Positions 8,601 through 15,267 of a stretch of 34,849 nucleotides of DNA are shown here, piece by piece. The translations under genes were made by a program, and so were the position numbers. The stretch covers positions 1 through 34,849 of the forward strand of contig JAOTXX010000043.1 of the NCBI GenBank assembly GCA_029862185.1. The letters are read 5' to 3'. Position 1 is the stretch's first letter, and each line of letters begins with the position of its first letter. The stretch comes from Myxococcales bacterium (GTDB lineage: Bacteria > Myxococcota_A > Polyangia > Polyangiales > Houyiibacteriaceae). A model generated the notes under the pieces. The model worked only from the letters and a program-made list of their open reading frames with translations. It was not told the DNA's origin and ran no database searches.

Positions 8601-8873
8601 TGCGACCGAGCGCACGTCCTTGACACCATCGACGCCCTGGACGGCTTCCTCCACGACCAGCACGATTGCCTGCTCGACTTCCGCGGGGCTGGCGCCTGGA
8701 TAGGGCACGGTCACGACAATCTGCTCGAGCTCGACCTCTGGGAACACTTCCTGCTTGATCCCAGTGCCGAGCGTGACGACGCCACCGACGACCAAGATCA
8801 GCATGAGCACGTTCGACGCGATTCGGTTCTTTGCCATCCAGGCCAGCGGCCCGTTTTCCTCGTTGCCCGTCAT
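5637..8873 (-). CDS. RND-family efflux permease (AcrB/HAE-1 type)
   Basis: 1078-residue inner-membrane proton-driven pump subunit. It has an N-terminal helix (NVLMLILVVGGVVTLG), PYPGASPAEVE near residue 57, a first membrane bundle near 335-560 and a second near the C-terminus. The proton-relay aspartates are present in GMVVDDAIVV (Asp403/Asp404). The second-bundle motif reads GVVCNDSLILID, so the AcrB lysine (K940) is not conserved, as in other permeases of the NDSL subgroup. I chose the ATG at 8873 because GAGGAG lies 6-7 bases upstream and the alignment starts there. The open frame extends to 9167 but the extra part is not pump-like. No membrane-fusion protein or TolC-type partner is adjacent. 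The promoter at 8903-8918 and operator at 8972-9006 suggest sigma-54 control. Confidence 0.92.
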   Translation of the reverse strand: MTGNEENGPLAWMAKNRIASNVLMLILVVGGVVTLGTGIKQEVFPEVELEQIVVTVPYPGASPAEVEQAIVLVVEEAVQGVDGVKDVRSVAAEGSATVILQLLLGSDTRQAFSDVKSVVGRISSFPADAERPNVRLVSTRRQVISLVLYGDVAETTLRSAANRTRDALLRDERITSVELSGVRPLEISVEVPQASLRKHGLTLTGIARRIREASVELPGGALQTESGELLLRTAERRDQGPEFADIVVLSRPDGSRVRVRDIAQVKDGFRDNHQNATFNGKPAAMINVFRVGDQTPLEIAAAVKEHVSELKRRLPKGLGVATWVDRSEMYEGRIELLLDNALIGLLLVLLILGLFLQARLAFWVTLGIPVSFAGSLLLFPIADVSINMLSLFGFILALGMVVDDAIVVGEAIYKHRADGKPRLQAAIDGAREVAKPVVFSVLTTCVAFMPMLFVPGVAGKFFRVVPLVVISVLLMSLAESLFVLPAHLSHPMPWLLRVVLAPYLCLMQLLAKLDMPRRLERHVQRVYAPLLAKVLDWRYFTVSAGVALFILTAGFAIGRVPLRFIPNLEGDLITVQLRMPPGTPAWDTERAANRVASSARLIMEVERANSKDLLGVSRGLFTQVGARVSVGPDSNGPAGKEGSHLATVMVYLVDADDRDIATDEFVRRWRTVAGEIAGVESMVFSHGEGIRAGRPIHIDLMHDDVDTLETAAIRLARDISVYRGLGDIESGVARGKEQLDFRLTDLGRSQGLTELDLARQVRGAFFGAEAVRQQRGRDEVRTYVRLPLEERRSLYNVQRLMVRTPAGGEMPVARAADVTRGRAHTVIHRSNGRRTIAVTAGLAHERANAGSITGSILENELAKLLAAVPGLEYRPGGELERQADAMGSLFIGFVMAHIVMFSILAVAFRSYLQPLLVMSAIPFGMIGAVWGHALMGVEISLVSLMGLVALSGVVCNDSLILIDAVNQNREAGMAPIDAVIRGCTRRFRPIVLTSLTTFFGLAPIILEKSAQASFLVPMAVSLGFGILAATFIMLLIVPSCYLILEDLIAATRSVATHLRERPTIIPAPIRNVSSHAAE

Positions 8874-8902
8874 GCGATCTCCTCGGTTCGCAGCGAAGAG
8901 GA

Positions 8903-8918
8903 AGCAGAGTCCGTGCCA
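8903..8918 (-). promoter_or_regulatory. Sigma-54-type promoter for the RND pump
   Basis: The minus strand reads TGGCACGGACTCTGCT, which differs from the consensus TGGCAC-N5-TTGCW at one position and has the required GG-N10-GC spacing. The predicted transcription start is near 8892, about 19 bases before the RND start codon and about 97 bases from the centre of the operator pair at 8972-9006. Confidence 0.75.
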
Positions 8919-8971
8919 ATGAGGAAGCCGTGGAGTTCCGCGGGTTCGGTCTGTCGCGCGTATGAATTCGG

Positions 8972-9006
8972 CGACGAGCGTCGTCATTCTTCGACGGGAG
9001 TCGTCC
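8972..9006. promoter_or_regulatory. Paired palindromic operator (enhancer site 1)
   Basis: Two 15-bp palindromes, CGACG-AGCGT-CGTCA (8972-8986) and CGACG-GGAGT-CGTCC (8992-9006), have a 5-bp spacer and centres 20 bp apart. The same arrangement occurs at 11179-11213 and 17835-17869. The spacing puts two dimers on one helix face, as expected for an enhancer-binding protein of the NtrC type. It lies in the 293-bp divergent region between the RND and PEGA genes. On the RND side a sigma-54 promoter lies at the expected distance. On the other side I found no convincing one. Confidence 0.75.
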
Positions 9007-9094
9007 CGGCGGTCGAGCAGCGACCCATGCGGTGCGCCGGGCTCTACAACCGGGCTGACTGCGAAGTCACTCTGACGCAAATCCGTTCGCGAGA

Positions 9095-9115
9095 TGCACG
9101 GTTCGCGTCCGTGCA
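9095..9115. repeat. Perfect inverted repeat upstream of the PEGA gene
   Basis: TGCACGG, a 7-base spacer and CCGTGCA form a perfect 7-bp inverted repeat about 52 bp before the likely start at 9167. It could be an operator or a leader hairpin. It does not match the GACG-N5-CGTC operators. The role is unknown. Confidence 0.4.
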
Positions 9116-9166
9116 AATAGAACTGGCCGCTTGCCATCGATTCCCAAAGCGCAGATAGTCGGCGCA

Positions 9167-10879
9167 ATGCGATTGGTGGCGACCGTAGCGGCCCTGTGGC
9201 TGTGCGCCTTGCCGAGTGCGCAGGCGCAGTCCGAGGACTGGCTGATCCTGCCGACGACGGTAGAAGATGAGGCGCCCTGGATGCAGGCGACTGCGACGAA
9301 ACTCAATCGTGGGCTTCGAAGGCAGGGGGTCGGGGTCTGGTCGGCGGACCGAGCTGCATCTGCTTTCCGGGCGCGGGGCTCGGCTTCGCCCCCGCTTGTC
9401 TCCGACAGCAGAGTGGAAGTCTGGGCAGCACGCTCGCAGCAAGCCCTCCGCGAGCTCGCTCTCGGCAATTACGCGACTGCACTCGGGGGGCTCGAGGCAG
9501 CACAGGAGTTCGCTCGGACCAACTTGGTGACCTTGAATCGCGATCCGACCCGCGCGCAGACTGTGCTCGATACGTGTCTCTACCTGCTGCGCGCGCTGGT
9601 CGAAGCCGGTGATCAGGAGGTGGCGGCTCGCCAGGCCCAAGAGTGCGTGCGAATGGTCCCCTCCGGAACGCCGACTCGCCAGATGCATCCACCCGCCGTC
9701 GTCGAGCTCTACGACGAGGCTCAAACACACGGTCCTGCGCGCGCGAGCACCTTGCTCGTCGAAAGCGAACCGTCGAAGTGCCCGCTTCGAGTCAACGGGG
9801 TTCTGGCTGGAAAGACGCCGTTCCAACTGACGGACCTCTATCCCGGTCGATACGCTGTACAGGTCGAGTGCGAGCCCAATACGCCGAGTCCAGTGCACGC
9901 GGTGGAGGTGCCGCGAGGGTCCACGAGTCTCTTCGTCTTCAGTCGATTCGACCGTTCCGTGAAGACAACCCCGCTGTTGCACCTTCGCTACGAAGACCCT
10001 CCGGAACCCTTGCGGCTCGCGCGAGACGCTCGCGAGGTCGCCCGGGCGCTCCCGGCCTCGGCAGTCGTCGTCGCGTCGGCGACCACCCTCGATGTATTGG
10101 AGCTGCGGGTCGTCACCGGAATGCAGGCCGAGTCAGCCGTGGTGCGCATCGCCATGTCCGCGACGGGGCCTAGCGACGATGCCGTGATGGAGGCCATTGT
10201 GGCGCTGCTTGCGGGCGAATGCTGGGACTTCACCGATGACGATCCTGTCCAGCTCGACTGCCGTACGGGGCAGCCGATCGTTGCCGGTGCCCGAAGGGCC
10301 GACGAGAAACCAGCGCGCGCGCGCCCACCTCGTGGCCAGTTCATCGCGGGCCTGACGCTCGCTTCGGCTGGCACTGCTTCCCTTCTGTCGGGCTACGGCG
10401 TGCTCATTGCGAGACGCGCGGCGGGCGACGATTGGCTCGCCGACCCCGGGAGTCTCGATGCGCACAACAAATGGTTGAATCTGGGGGTGGGCCTAGTCAT
10501 CACGGGCAGTGCGGGCTCGGCCATGCTCGTGACCGCAATGCCACTGGTGCTCCCGTACAAGGAGAAGACCCCCTGGTGGGGATGGCTGAGCGGCGGGCTG
10601 GGGCTTGGGCTTGCCGCGGCTTCGATTGCCACCGCAGTCACGGCGGACCCCAGGCCTACTCAGTCATGCGTCGTCAACAATCTGAACCCCGAGCCGTGCA
10701 CCCAGCGTGCGAAACGGACCGATCTCGCCATCATGCTGGGGGTCACGGCGGCCCCACTGCTCACCCTCCCTTTGGTCTACTTGTTCAGGAAGGGCGAAAA
10801 GAAGGTCTCAGCTGAGCTCTCGCCGAGCATCTCTGTCAACCGCTCTGGCGCAGCGATGGGCGTGCGGGGCGTGTTCTGA
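9167..10879 (+). CDS. PEGA-domain envelope protein with C-terminal membrane helices
   Basis: I chose the ATG at 9167 because it starts a clear signal peptide (MRLVATVAALWLCALPSAQAQ). The in-frame ATG at 9131 would put 12 extra residues before it. The export region is followed by an alpha-helical, TPR-like part (ALRELALGNYATALGGLEAA) and then a PEGA domain (STLLVESEPSKCPLRVNGVLAGKTPFQL...YPGRYAVQVEC). A middle domain of unknown type comes next, then three or four hydrophobic segments in the last 170 residues (FIAGLTLASAGTASLLSG, GVGLVITGSAGSAMLV, WLSGGLGLGLAAASIATAV, MLGVTAAPLLTLPLVYLF). Myxobacteria have many such proteins of unknown function. Divergent from the RND pump and sharing its control region. 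Confidence 0.8.
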   Translation: MRLVATVAALWLCALPSAQAQSEDWLILPTTVEDEAPWMQATATKLNRGLRRQGVGVWSADRAASAFRARGSASPPLVSDSRVEVWAARSQQALRELALGNYATALGGLEAAQEFARTNLVTLNRDPTRAQTVLDTCLYLLRALVEAGDQEVAARQAQECVRMVPSGTPTRQMHPPAVVELYDEAQTHGPARASTLLVESEPSKCPLRVNGVLAGKTPFQLTDLYPGRYAVQVECEPNTPSPVHAVEVPRGSTSLFVFSRFDRSVKTTPLLHLRYEDPPEPLRLARDAREVARALPASAVVVASATTLDVLELRVVTGMQAESAVVRIAMSATGPSDDAVMEAIVALLAGECWDFTDDDPVQLDCRTGQPIVAGARRADEKPARARPPRGQFIAGLTLASAGTASLLSGYGVLIARRAAGDDWLADPGSLDAHNKWLNLGVGLVITGSAGSAMLVTAMPLVLPYKEKTPWWGWLSGGLGLGLAAASIATAVTADPRPTQSCVVNNLNPEPCTQRAKRTDLAIMLGVTAAPLLTLPLVYLFRKGEKKVSAELSPSISVNRSGAAMGVRGVF

Positions 10880-11055
10880 TCGATCTCGACGGCTATCGGT
10901 GCCGAAGGACCCCACTGGACTTGCGTCAGCAGGAATGGAATCGAGACCAGAATAAGGGCGGCCACTGGGTGCTTGCGGATTGACGTTCCGATGAACTCTG
11001 CACGCTGTTGCTTTGCCTGTTCGATGATTCGGTGGATGTTTGCCTGGTCGGTCAT
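10777..11055 (-). CDS. Small single-span membrane protein
   Basis: 92 residues: a polar N-terminus (MTDQANIHRIIEQAKQQRAE), a conserved-looking SIRKHPVA and one hydrophobic segment (VAALILVSIPFLLTQVQW, about residues 31-48). A GAGGAG ribosome-binding site stands 7 bases before the ATG. The last 34 codons lie antisense to the end of the PEGA-protein gene (103-bp tail-to-tail overlap), so the C-terminal third is unusually constrained. I do not know a function. It is preceded by a sigma-54-type promoter at 11112-11127 and the operator at 11179-11213, which supports it being a real, regulated gene. Confidence 0.65.
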   Translation of the reverse strand: MTDQANIHRIIEQAKQQRAEFIGTSIRKHPVAALILVSIPFLLTQVQWGPSAPIAVEIDQNTPRTPIAAPERLTEMLGESSAETFFSPFLNK

Positions 11056-11111
11056 GGTGCGGCTCCTCGTGGATGGTTCCGTTGAAATCTGGCGAACGTG
11101 GCCGCAAGAGC

Positions 11112-11127
11112 AGCACGTACTGTCCCA
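11112..11127 (-). promoter_or_regulatory. Sigma-54-type promoter for the small membrane protein
   Basis: The minus strand reads TGGGACAGTACGTGCT, with GG-N10-GC spacing and two departures from TGGCAC-N5-TTGCW. The predicted start is near 11101, 46 bases before the gene and about 95 bases from the centre of the operator pair. Confidence 0.6.
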
Positions 11128-11178
11128 AGCCGAATAGGCCGTGATCTCCTTGCACCGGTCCGCCTAAATCCGAGAGAT

Positions 11179-11213
11179 CGACGATGAACGTCATCTTCTG
11201 ACGGCGCTCGTCA
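11179..11213. promoter_or_regulatory. Paired palindromic operator (enhancer site 2)
   Basis: CGACG-ATGAA-CGTCA (11179-11193) and TGACG-GCGCT-CGTCA (11199-11213) are separated by 5 bp, with centres 20 bp apart. The layout equals that of sites 1 and 3. The site sits midway between two outward-facing sigma-54-type promoters, about 95 and 99 bp from their predicted starts. Confidence 0.78.
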
Positions 11214-11268
11214 GTATTTCGAGGCGATGGGGGATCGGCGAGGCCGGTGAATTCGCGAGTTTCGTCGT

Positions 11269-11284
11269 TGGTACGAACTCTGCA
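11269..11284 (+). promoter_or_regulatory. Sigma-54-type promoter for the 11350 lipoprotein gene
   Basis: TGGTACGAACTCTGCA has GG-N10-GC spacing and two departures from the consensus. The predicted start is near 11295, 55 bases before the ATG and 99 bases from the operator centre. Confidence 0.65.
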
Positions 11285-11349
11285 TTGCTTCCCCTGCATC
11301 GGCTGCCGTCCTCCACAAACCCGGCCAGTCCGCTGAAAAGGAGCCCGCC

Positions 11350-11961
11350 ATGAAGAAAAACGCACACGCAATACTACGAGCCTGTTCGTCCCTTGTTTTC
11401 GTATGTGCACTCGGCCTCTCGGGCGGTTGCCTCTACATGGGCGACCCCGGCCACGTCGAAGCGGACCCAAGCGCGATCGTGGGCATGGAAGGTGCGCGAC
11501 TCGAGCTCATTCGTCACTCGACGGGCTGCGGCTCCGGCGAATCGGAGGGGCTCATCGCGGAGGTTGGACCGTGGGTCGAGTACAGCGCCGACGCGGTGAG
11601 CGCGCTCAAGGCCAATTGCGAACGTGCACCGCACCCCGGCGTCGAGGTGCACGTTGACGGCAACGCTGTCGTTTTCGACTTCTCGAACGTCGCAGCGCCG
11701 GGACGCTTTCCCGCCAACGAGTTTGAAGGCTACATCCTCGACATGGTTCGCACCGCCGACGCTCCGGTTCTGATTGCAGCGCTGGTCGATTTGAAACTGA
11801 CTACGCTGGATCTCGTTCAAGACGACCTGACGTACGACCGGGACCGACTGGCCGTGAACCTGGCGGGTCTACGCTTCGATTCGAACAGCTTCATCCGATT
11901 GGAGCTGTATTTGGACGAGGTCTCCGAACCGACAGACGAGGACTCATCCGAGTCCATGTGA
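11350..11961 (+). CDS. Hypothetical lipoprotein
   Basis: 203 residues with a lipoprotein signal peptide (MKKNAHAILRACSSLVFVCA, then LGLSGGC with the lipidated Cys27). A strong AAAAGGAG ribosome-binding site precedes the ATG by 6 bases. The mature part contains a few cysteines (STGCGSGE, KANCERAP) and acidic segments, and ends in an acidic tail (EPTDEDSSES). No family was recognised. It sits divergently from the small membrane protein, and both appear to be driven from the same operator by sigma-54-type promoters, so it should be envelope-located and co-induced with the pump and the P450 operon. Confidence 0.8.
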   Translation: MKKNAHAILRACSSLVFVCALGLSGGCLYMGDPGHVEADPSAIVGMEGARLELIRHSTGCGSGESEGLIAEVGPWVEYSADAVSALKANCERAPHPGVEVHVDGNAVVFDFSNVAAPGRFPANEFEGYILDMVRTADAPVLIAALVDLKLTTLDLVQDDLTYDRDRLAVNLAGLRFDSNSFIRLELYLDEVSEPTDEDSSESM

Positions 11962-12071
11962 GATACGACAGATGCCGACTTGCCTGTTCGCTACCCAAGC
12001 GATGAATTTCGCCGTAGAATGCTGCGCATGGTCCGCCCGAATGGTGGAGCGCGGGCCGCGATTGCGAAATC

Positions 12072-13667
12072 ATGGCGACGGCTGGCGCGGACAGACCTCT
12101 CATTCGCCCCATCGGGCGAGACTTCGGTCCCTACAAGATCGTCCGACGTCTTGGCGTGGGCGGGATGGCCGAGACCTTCGAGGCCGTCCGCACCGGGCCC
12201 AGCGGGTTCTCCCAGCGTGTCTGTCTCAAGGTCGTGCTGCCGTTCTTCCGGGACCGGCAGGATTTCCGGGACCTCTTCGAACGCGAAGCGCGCCTCGCCG
12301 CCAAGCTTCGTCACAGCAACGTCGTGGGCGTCATCGATTTCGGCCAGATTGACGGCGTCACGTACATGGCCCTCGAGCTCGTCGACGGAGTCGATCTTGC
12401 TTCGCTCTTGGACGCGCAGCCGAACGGGCGGCTTTCGCACGAGTACGTCGCACTTGTCGGGCACGAGCTTGCAGCCGCGCTCCAGCACGCCCACGATCCC
12501 CGCCGAGAGGGCTCGTCCGGTGGCCCAGAAAACAACGCGATCATTCATCGCGACCTCTCCCCATCGAATGTGCTCGTGAGCCAGCGCGGCGAAATCCTTC
12601 TGACCGATTTCGGCGTGGCCAAAGCCATCACAGGAACGGCACGACAGCAGAGCGCGGTCAAAGGGAAGGTCCCTTACATGTCGCCCGAGCAGCTTCGCGC
12701 CGACAAGCTGGATGGCCGCGCTGATCTGTTTGCGCTCGGCGTCTTGCTCTTCGAGGCGCTTTCCGGTCAGCGTCCGTTTCAGGGCGAGCACGATCCGGCG
12801 ATCATCATGCAAATCCTCGACGGTCGGCATGCCTCGCTCCACGGTCTCGTTCCCGGCGCGCCGCAGGGGCTCTGCGATGCAATCGAGTCGCTTCTGAAAA
12901 CCGACCGCGGCGAACGGCCCCAGGACGCCGGGGCTGTGCTCGAGCTCCTCGATCCCTTCGTGCCCTCTCCGCGCATGCGCCGAGAGCTTGGGAACATGGC
13001 CGCGGAGCTCCACGCGCTTCAGCTTTCCCGTTCTTCGGAGCCCCCGATAAGCGGCACTGAGGCGACTGATTTCCCGCCGAGCCATCCGGGCGAGGGAAGC
13101 GGGGTCAGTTGGACCAGCGGCTCGTTCGCCTCCGATGCGGAGACAGCACTGGGGCGGCCGGCGCCGGACGTCGCTGGTCGGCCGCGATCTCGCAAGGGGA
13201 TCTTATGGGCGCTCCTGGCGCTTGTCGCGGCCCTCGCAGCCATCACGCTCTGGCCTAAACTGCCTGGCGATCCGCAGCATGAGGCCGCCACAAGTCCAGT
13301 CGAGACGGCCGCTGCGGTTCCAAAGGAAACAAGCGAACTGGCCGAAGAAGGTCGGCCGACAACACCATCACCTACGGACCGAGAACGCAACGACGTCGCC
13401 GTTGACGCCGCCTCCGAGACGGCGTCGGCAGAGCAGCCGCCACCCGCAATCCCTTCGGTCCGGCCCGCATCATTGAGCGTCGTGGTATTTCCTTGGGGCG
13501 ACGTCTGGATCAACGGCAGGCGTCGCGGAACGGCCCCGCTCAAGAACATCTCGCTCAAGCCAGGCCGCTACAAGATCAGCGCTGGCCGAGGAAAGCCTTC
13601 GAAGACAAAAGCCGTCCGTCTGCGTGAAGCTCAGCGCAAGACCGTTGAGTTCGACCTGACGAAATGA
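12072..13667 (+). CDS. Transmembrane Ser/Thr protein kinase with PEGA-like extracytoplasmic domain
   Basis: 531 residues in the order kinase, linker, one membrane helix, Pro/Thr-rich spacer, PEGA-like domain. Visible kinase elements are the glycine loop LGVGGMA (27-33), catalytic lysine in VCLKVV (Lys53), HRDLSPSN (159-166), DFG (179-181) and SPEQL (204-208). The membrane helix is ILWALLALVAALAAITLW (377-394). The PEGA-like region (VVVFPWGDVWINGRRRGTAP) is at the C-terminus and would face the periplasm. The gene ends 2 bp before the end of the EBP gene on the opposite strand. This proximity makes the EBP a possible phosphorylation target, which is an inference only. No strong ribosome-binding site was found. 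Confidence 0.9.
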   Translation: MATAGADRPLIRPIGRDFGPYKIVRRLGVGGMAETFEAVRTGPSGFSQRVCLKVVLPFFRDRQDFRDLFEREARLAAKLRHSNVVGVIDFGQIDGVTYMALELVDGVDLASLLDAQPNGRLSHEYVALVGHELAAALQHAHDPRREGSSGGPENNAIIHRDLSPSNVLVSQRGEILLTDFGVAKAITGTARQQSAVKGKVPYMSPEQLRADKLDGRADLFALGVLLFEALSGQRPFQGEHDPAIIMQILDGRHASLHGLVPGAPQGLCDAIESLLKTDRGERPQDAGAVLELLDPFVPSPRMRRELGNMAAELHALQLSRSSEPPISGTEATDFPPSHPGEGSGVSWTSGSFASDAETALGRPAPDVAGRPRSRKGILWALLALVAALAAITLWPKLPGDPQHEAATSPVETAAAVPKETSELAEEGRPTTPSPTDRERNDVAVDAASETASAEQPPPAIPSVRPASLSVVVFPWGDVWINGRRRGTAPLKNISLKPGRYKISAGRGKPSKTKAVRLREAQRKTVEFDLTK

Positions 13668-13669
13668 TT

Positions 13670-15253
13670 TTAGCCGGACCCTCCCCGAGTCTTGAAGCGC
13701 TCGGGGTCGATGGCGAGAGTCGCCATCCGGCTGATGAGCCCGGTGCGCGGGACGGAGAGCATGCGGGCGGTTCGCGCCACGATGCCGTGGCATGCCGTGA
13801 GTGCGTCTTCGATGATCGCTTTTTCGAGGGCGTCGACATCTGCCTTCTGGTCACCGAGCTGCTGCCAGCGTTCCTGGATTCCACCTTGGGTGCGTGGGTC
13901 GGGAGACATCGACGCGGCGCGCGACGATTTCGCGTCGACCGATCCTGCGCCGCCAAGGCCCAGGTGCTGCGCCTCGATGACCGAGTCTTCCGGACCGTTT
14001 GCGCGGGCGCGGTTTCTGGCGCGCTCTAACACGGCCTCGAGCTCGCGGATGTTGCCGTCCCAGGCGAGATGTGGCGCGGTGAGCAGCTCCACGGCACTGC
14101 CGTCGAGCTCCCAGTCGGTTTGTCCGTCGGTCCGCCGCAAGTAGCGGACCGCAATGGCGGGAATCTCGTAGCGCCGCTCGCGCAGCGGCGGTAACACGAT
14201 TGGCACGGTCGCGAGGCGATAGTAGAGGTCCTGCCGGAAGCGCCCCTCCGCAACCGCCTTGTCCATGTCACCGTTGGTCACCGAGATGAGCCGAAGATTC
14301 GCCGTCTTTGGCTCACGACCTTGGTAGCCGAGAGGCCGGTACGTGCCGAACTGGGTGAAGTCGAGCAAGAGCTGCTGCGCATTCGGGGGCAGGTTCAACA
14401 CCTCGTCGAGGATCAGGGTTCCGCCGTCGGCGTATTCCACGAGCCCGTTGCGTTTGGACACGGCGCCAGAGAACGAGCCCCGCTCGTGCCCGAAGAGCTC
14501 CGAGGTAATGGTGTTGAGATCGTCCGCCATGCCGAGCGTGGCGCGAACGATGGGCTCTTGGTTGCTCGCGCGCGCAAACGCGGTGGCGAGTTGAGTCTTC
14601 CCCGTGCCCGACTCGCCCAAGATCATGATCGACGCCTGGCCGGCAGCCGCTCCCCGAAGCTCCTCCCGGATGCCGCTCATGCTATCGGAGCTCAATAAGT
14701 CGTCGAGGCTGAGGTAGTGCTCGTTTCGATCTTTGGCACGCTCGACACGAAGGTCTTCCTTTGTCGCCTCCATGAGCGACTGCTGTGCGATGACCCCGCC
14801 AAGGAGCGACCCTACGCACTCGATGAACTCCAGGACGTCTTTTCTCGTCCCTTGGTCGCCCGGAAACTCGAGATACATGGCACCCACCAAGCTGCGGCCG
14901 CGCCCGGAGGCGCTGGGATGCGACCAGAGCGGGAGGGCGGTGAACGAACCCTCGGATGCGTACGGAACCGGGCCTGCGATCGTCTTGAGCTCGGTTTGAG
15001 CCAAGCTTAGCAACTCGGTCACGTGCTGGGCGAGCACGGCCGGCGGTACTCCGCTGAAGCTTGCCGTGCGAGAGCGGTGCATCGGGCCCCCGCCCTTGGT
15101 CTCGAGGGTGCTCCAGGCCGAGGACGCGCCAACCTGCACACAGAGCGCTTCGAGGGTCTCCTCGATGAAGCGACCCACGTGAAGCCCCGCGACGACCGCG
15201 GATACGATTTCGCGCATGCGCGGCCAAGGATTCGTGATCTCGGTGCGGCCCAT
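13670..15253 (-). CDS. Sigma-54-dependent enhancer-binding protein (GAF-AAA+-Fis)
   Basis: 527 residues that activate sigma-54 RNA polymerase by ATP hydrolysis. The N-terminal ~160 residues resemble a GAF sensor (ALPLWSHPS, SLVGAMYLEFPG). The AAA+ domain has Walker A GESGTGKT (213-220), the sigma-54-contact loop as GSFSGA (259-264) in place of the usual GAFTGA, Walker B GTLILDEV and the arginine region FRQDLYYRL (339-347). The C-terminus has a Fis-type helix-turn-helix (ALTACHGIVARTARMLSVPR). It is the third gene of the P450-LuxR-EBP operon, 14 bases after the LuxR gene. Paired palindromes upstream of this operon and of two neighbouring divergent promoter pairs make it a likely autoregulator and master activator of the block. 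The T-to-S change in the loop is conservative. Confidence 0.93.
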   Translation of the reverse strand: MGRTEITNPWPRMREIVSAVVAGLHVGRFIEETLEALCVQVGASSAWSTLETKGGGPMHRSRTASFSGVPPAVLAQHVTELLSLAQTELKTIAGPVPYASEGSFTALPLWSHPSASGRGRSLVGAMYLEFPGDQGTRKDVLEFIECVGSLLGGVIAQQSLMEATKEDLRVERAKDRNEHYLSLDDLLSSDSMSGIREELRGAAAGQASIMILGESGTGKTQLATAFARASNQEPIVRATLGMADDLNTITSELFGHERGSFSGAVSKRNGLVEYADGGTLILDEVLNLPPNAQQLLLDFTQFGTYRPLGYQGREPKTANLRLISVTNGDMDKAVAEGRFRQDLYYRLATVPIVLPPLRERRYEIPAIAVRYLRRTDGQTDWELDGSAVELLTAPHLAWDGNIRELEAVLERARNRARANGPEDSVIEAQHLGLGGAGSVDAKSSRAASMSPDPRTQGGIQERWQQLGDQKADVDALEKAIIEDALTACHGIVARTARMLSVPRTGLISRMATLAIDPERFKTRGGSG

Positions 15254-15267
15254 CTCGCGGGCCTAGC

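Noticed and set aside
9061-9080. A sigma-54 promoter for the PEGA gene near AGTCACTCTGACGCA, at the distance expected from the operator.
   Set aside because: The GG of the -24 box is missing and the spacing to GC does not fit. Too weak to list.
9131-9166. Start of the PEGA-protein gene at the upstream ATG 9131.
   Set aside because: It would add 12 residues before a clean signal peptide. The ATG at 9167 starts the signal peptide itself.
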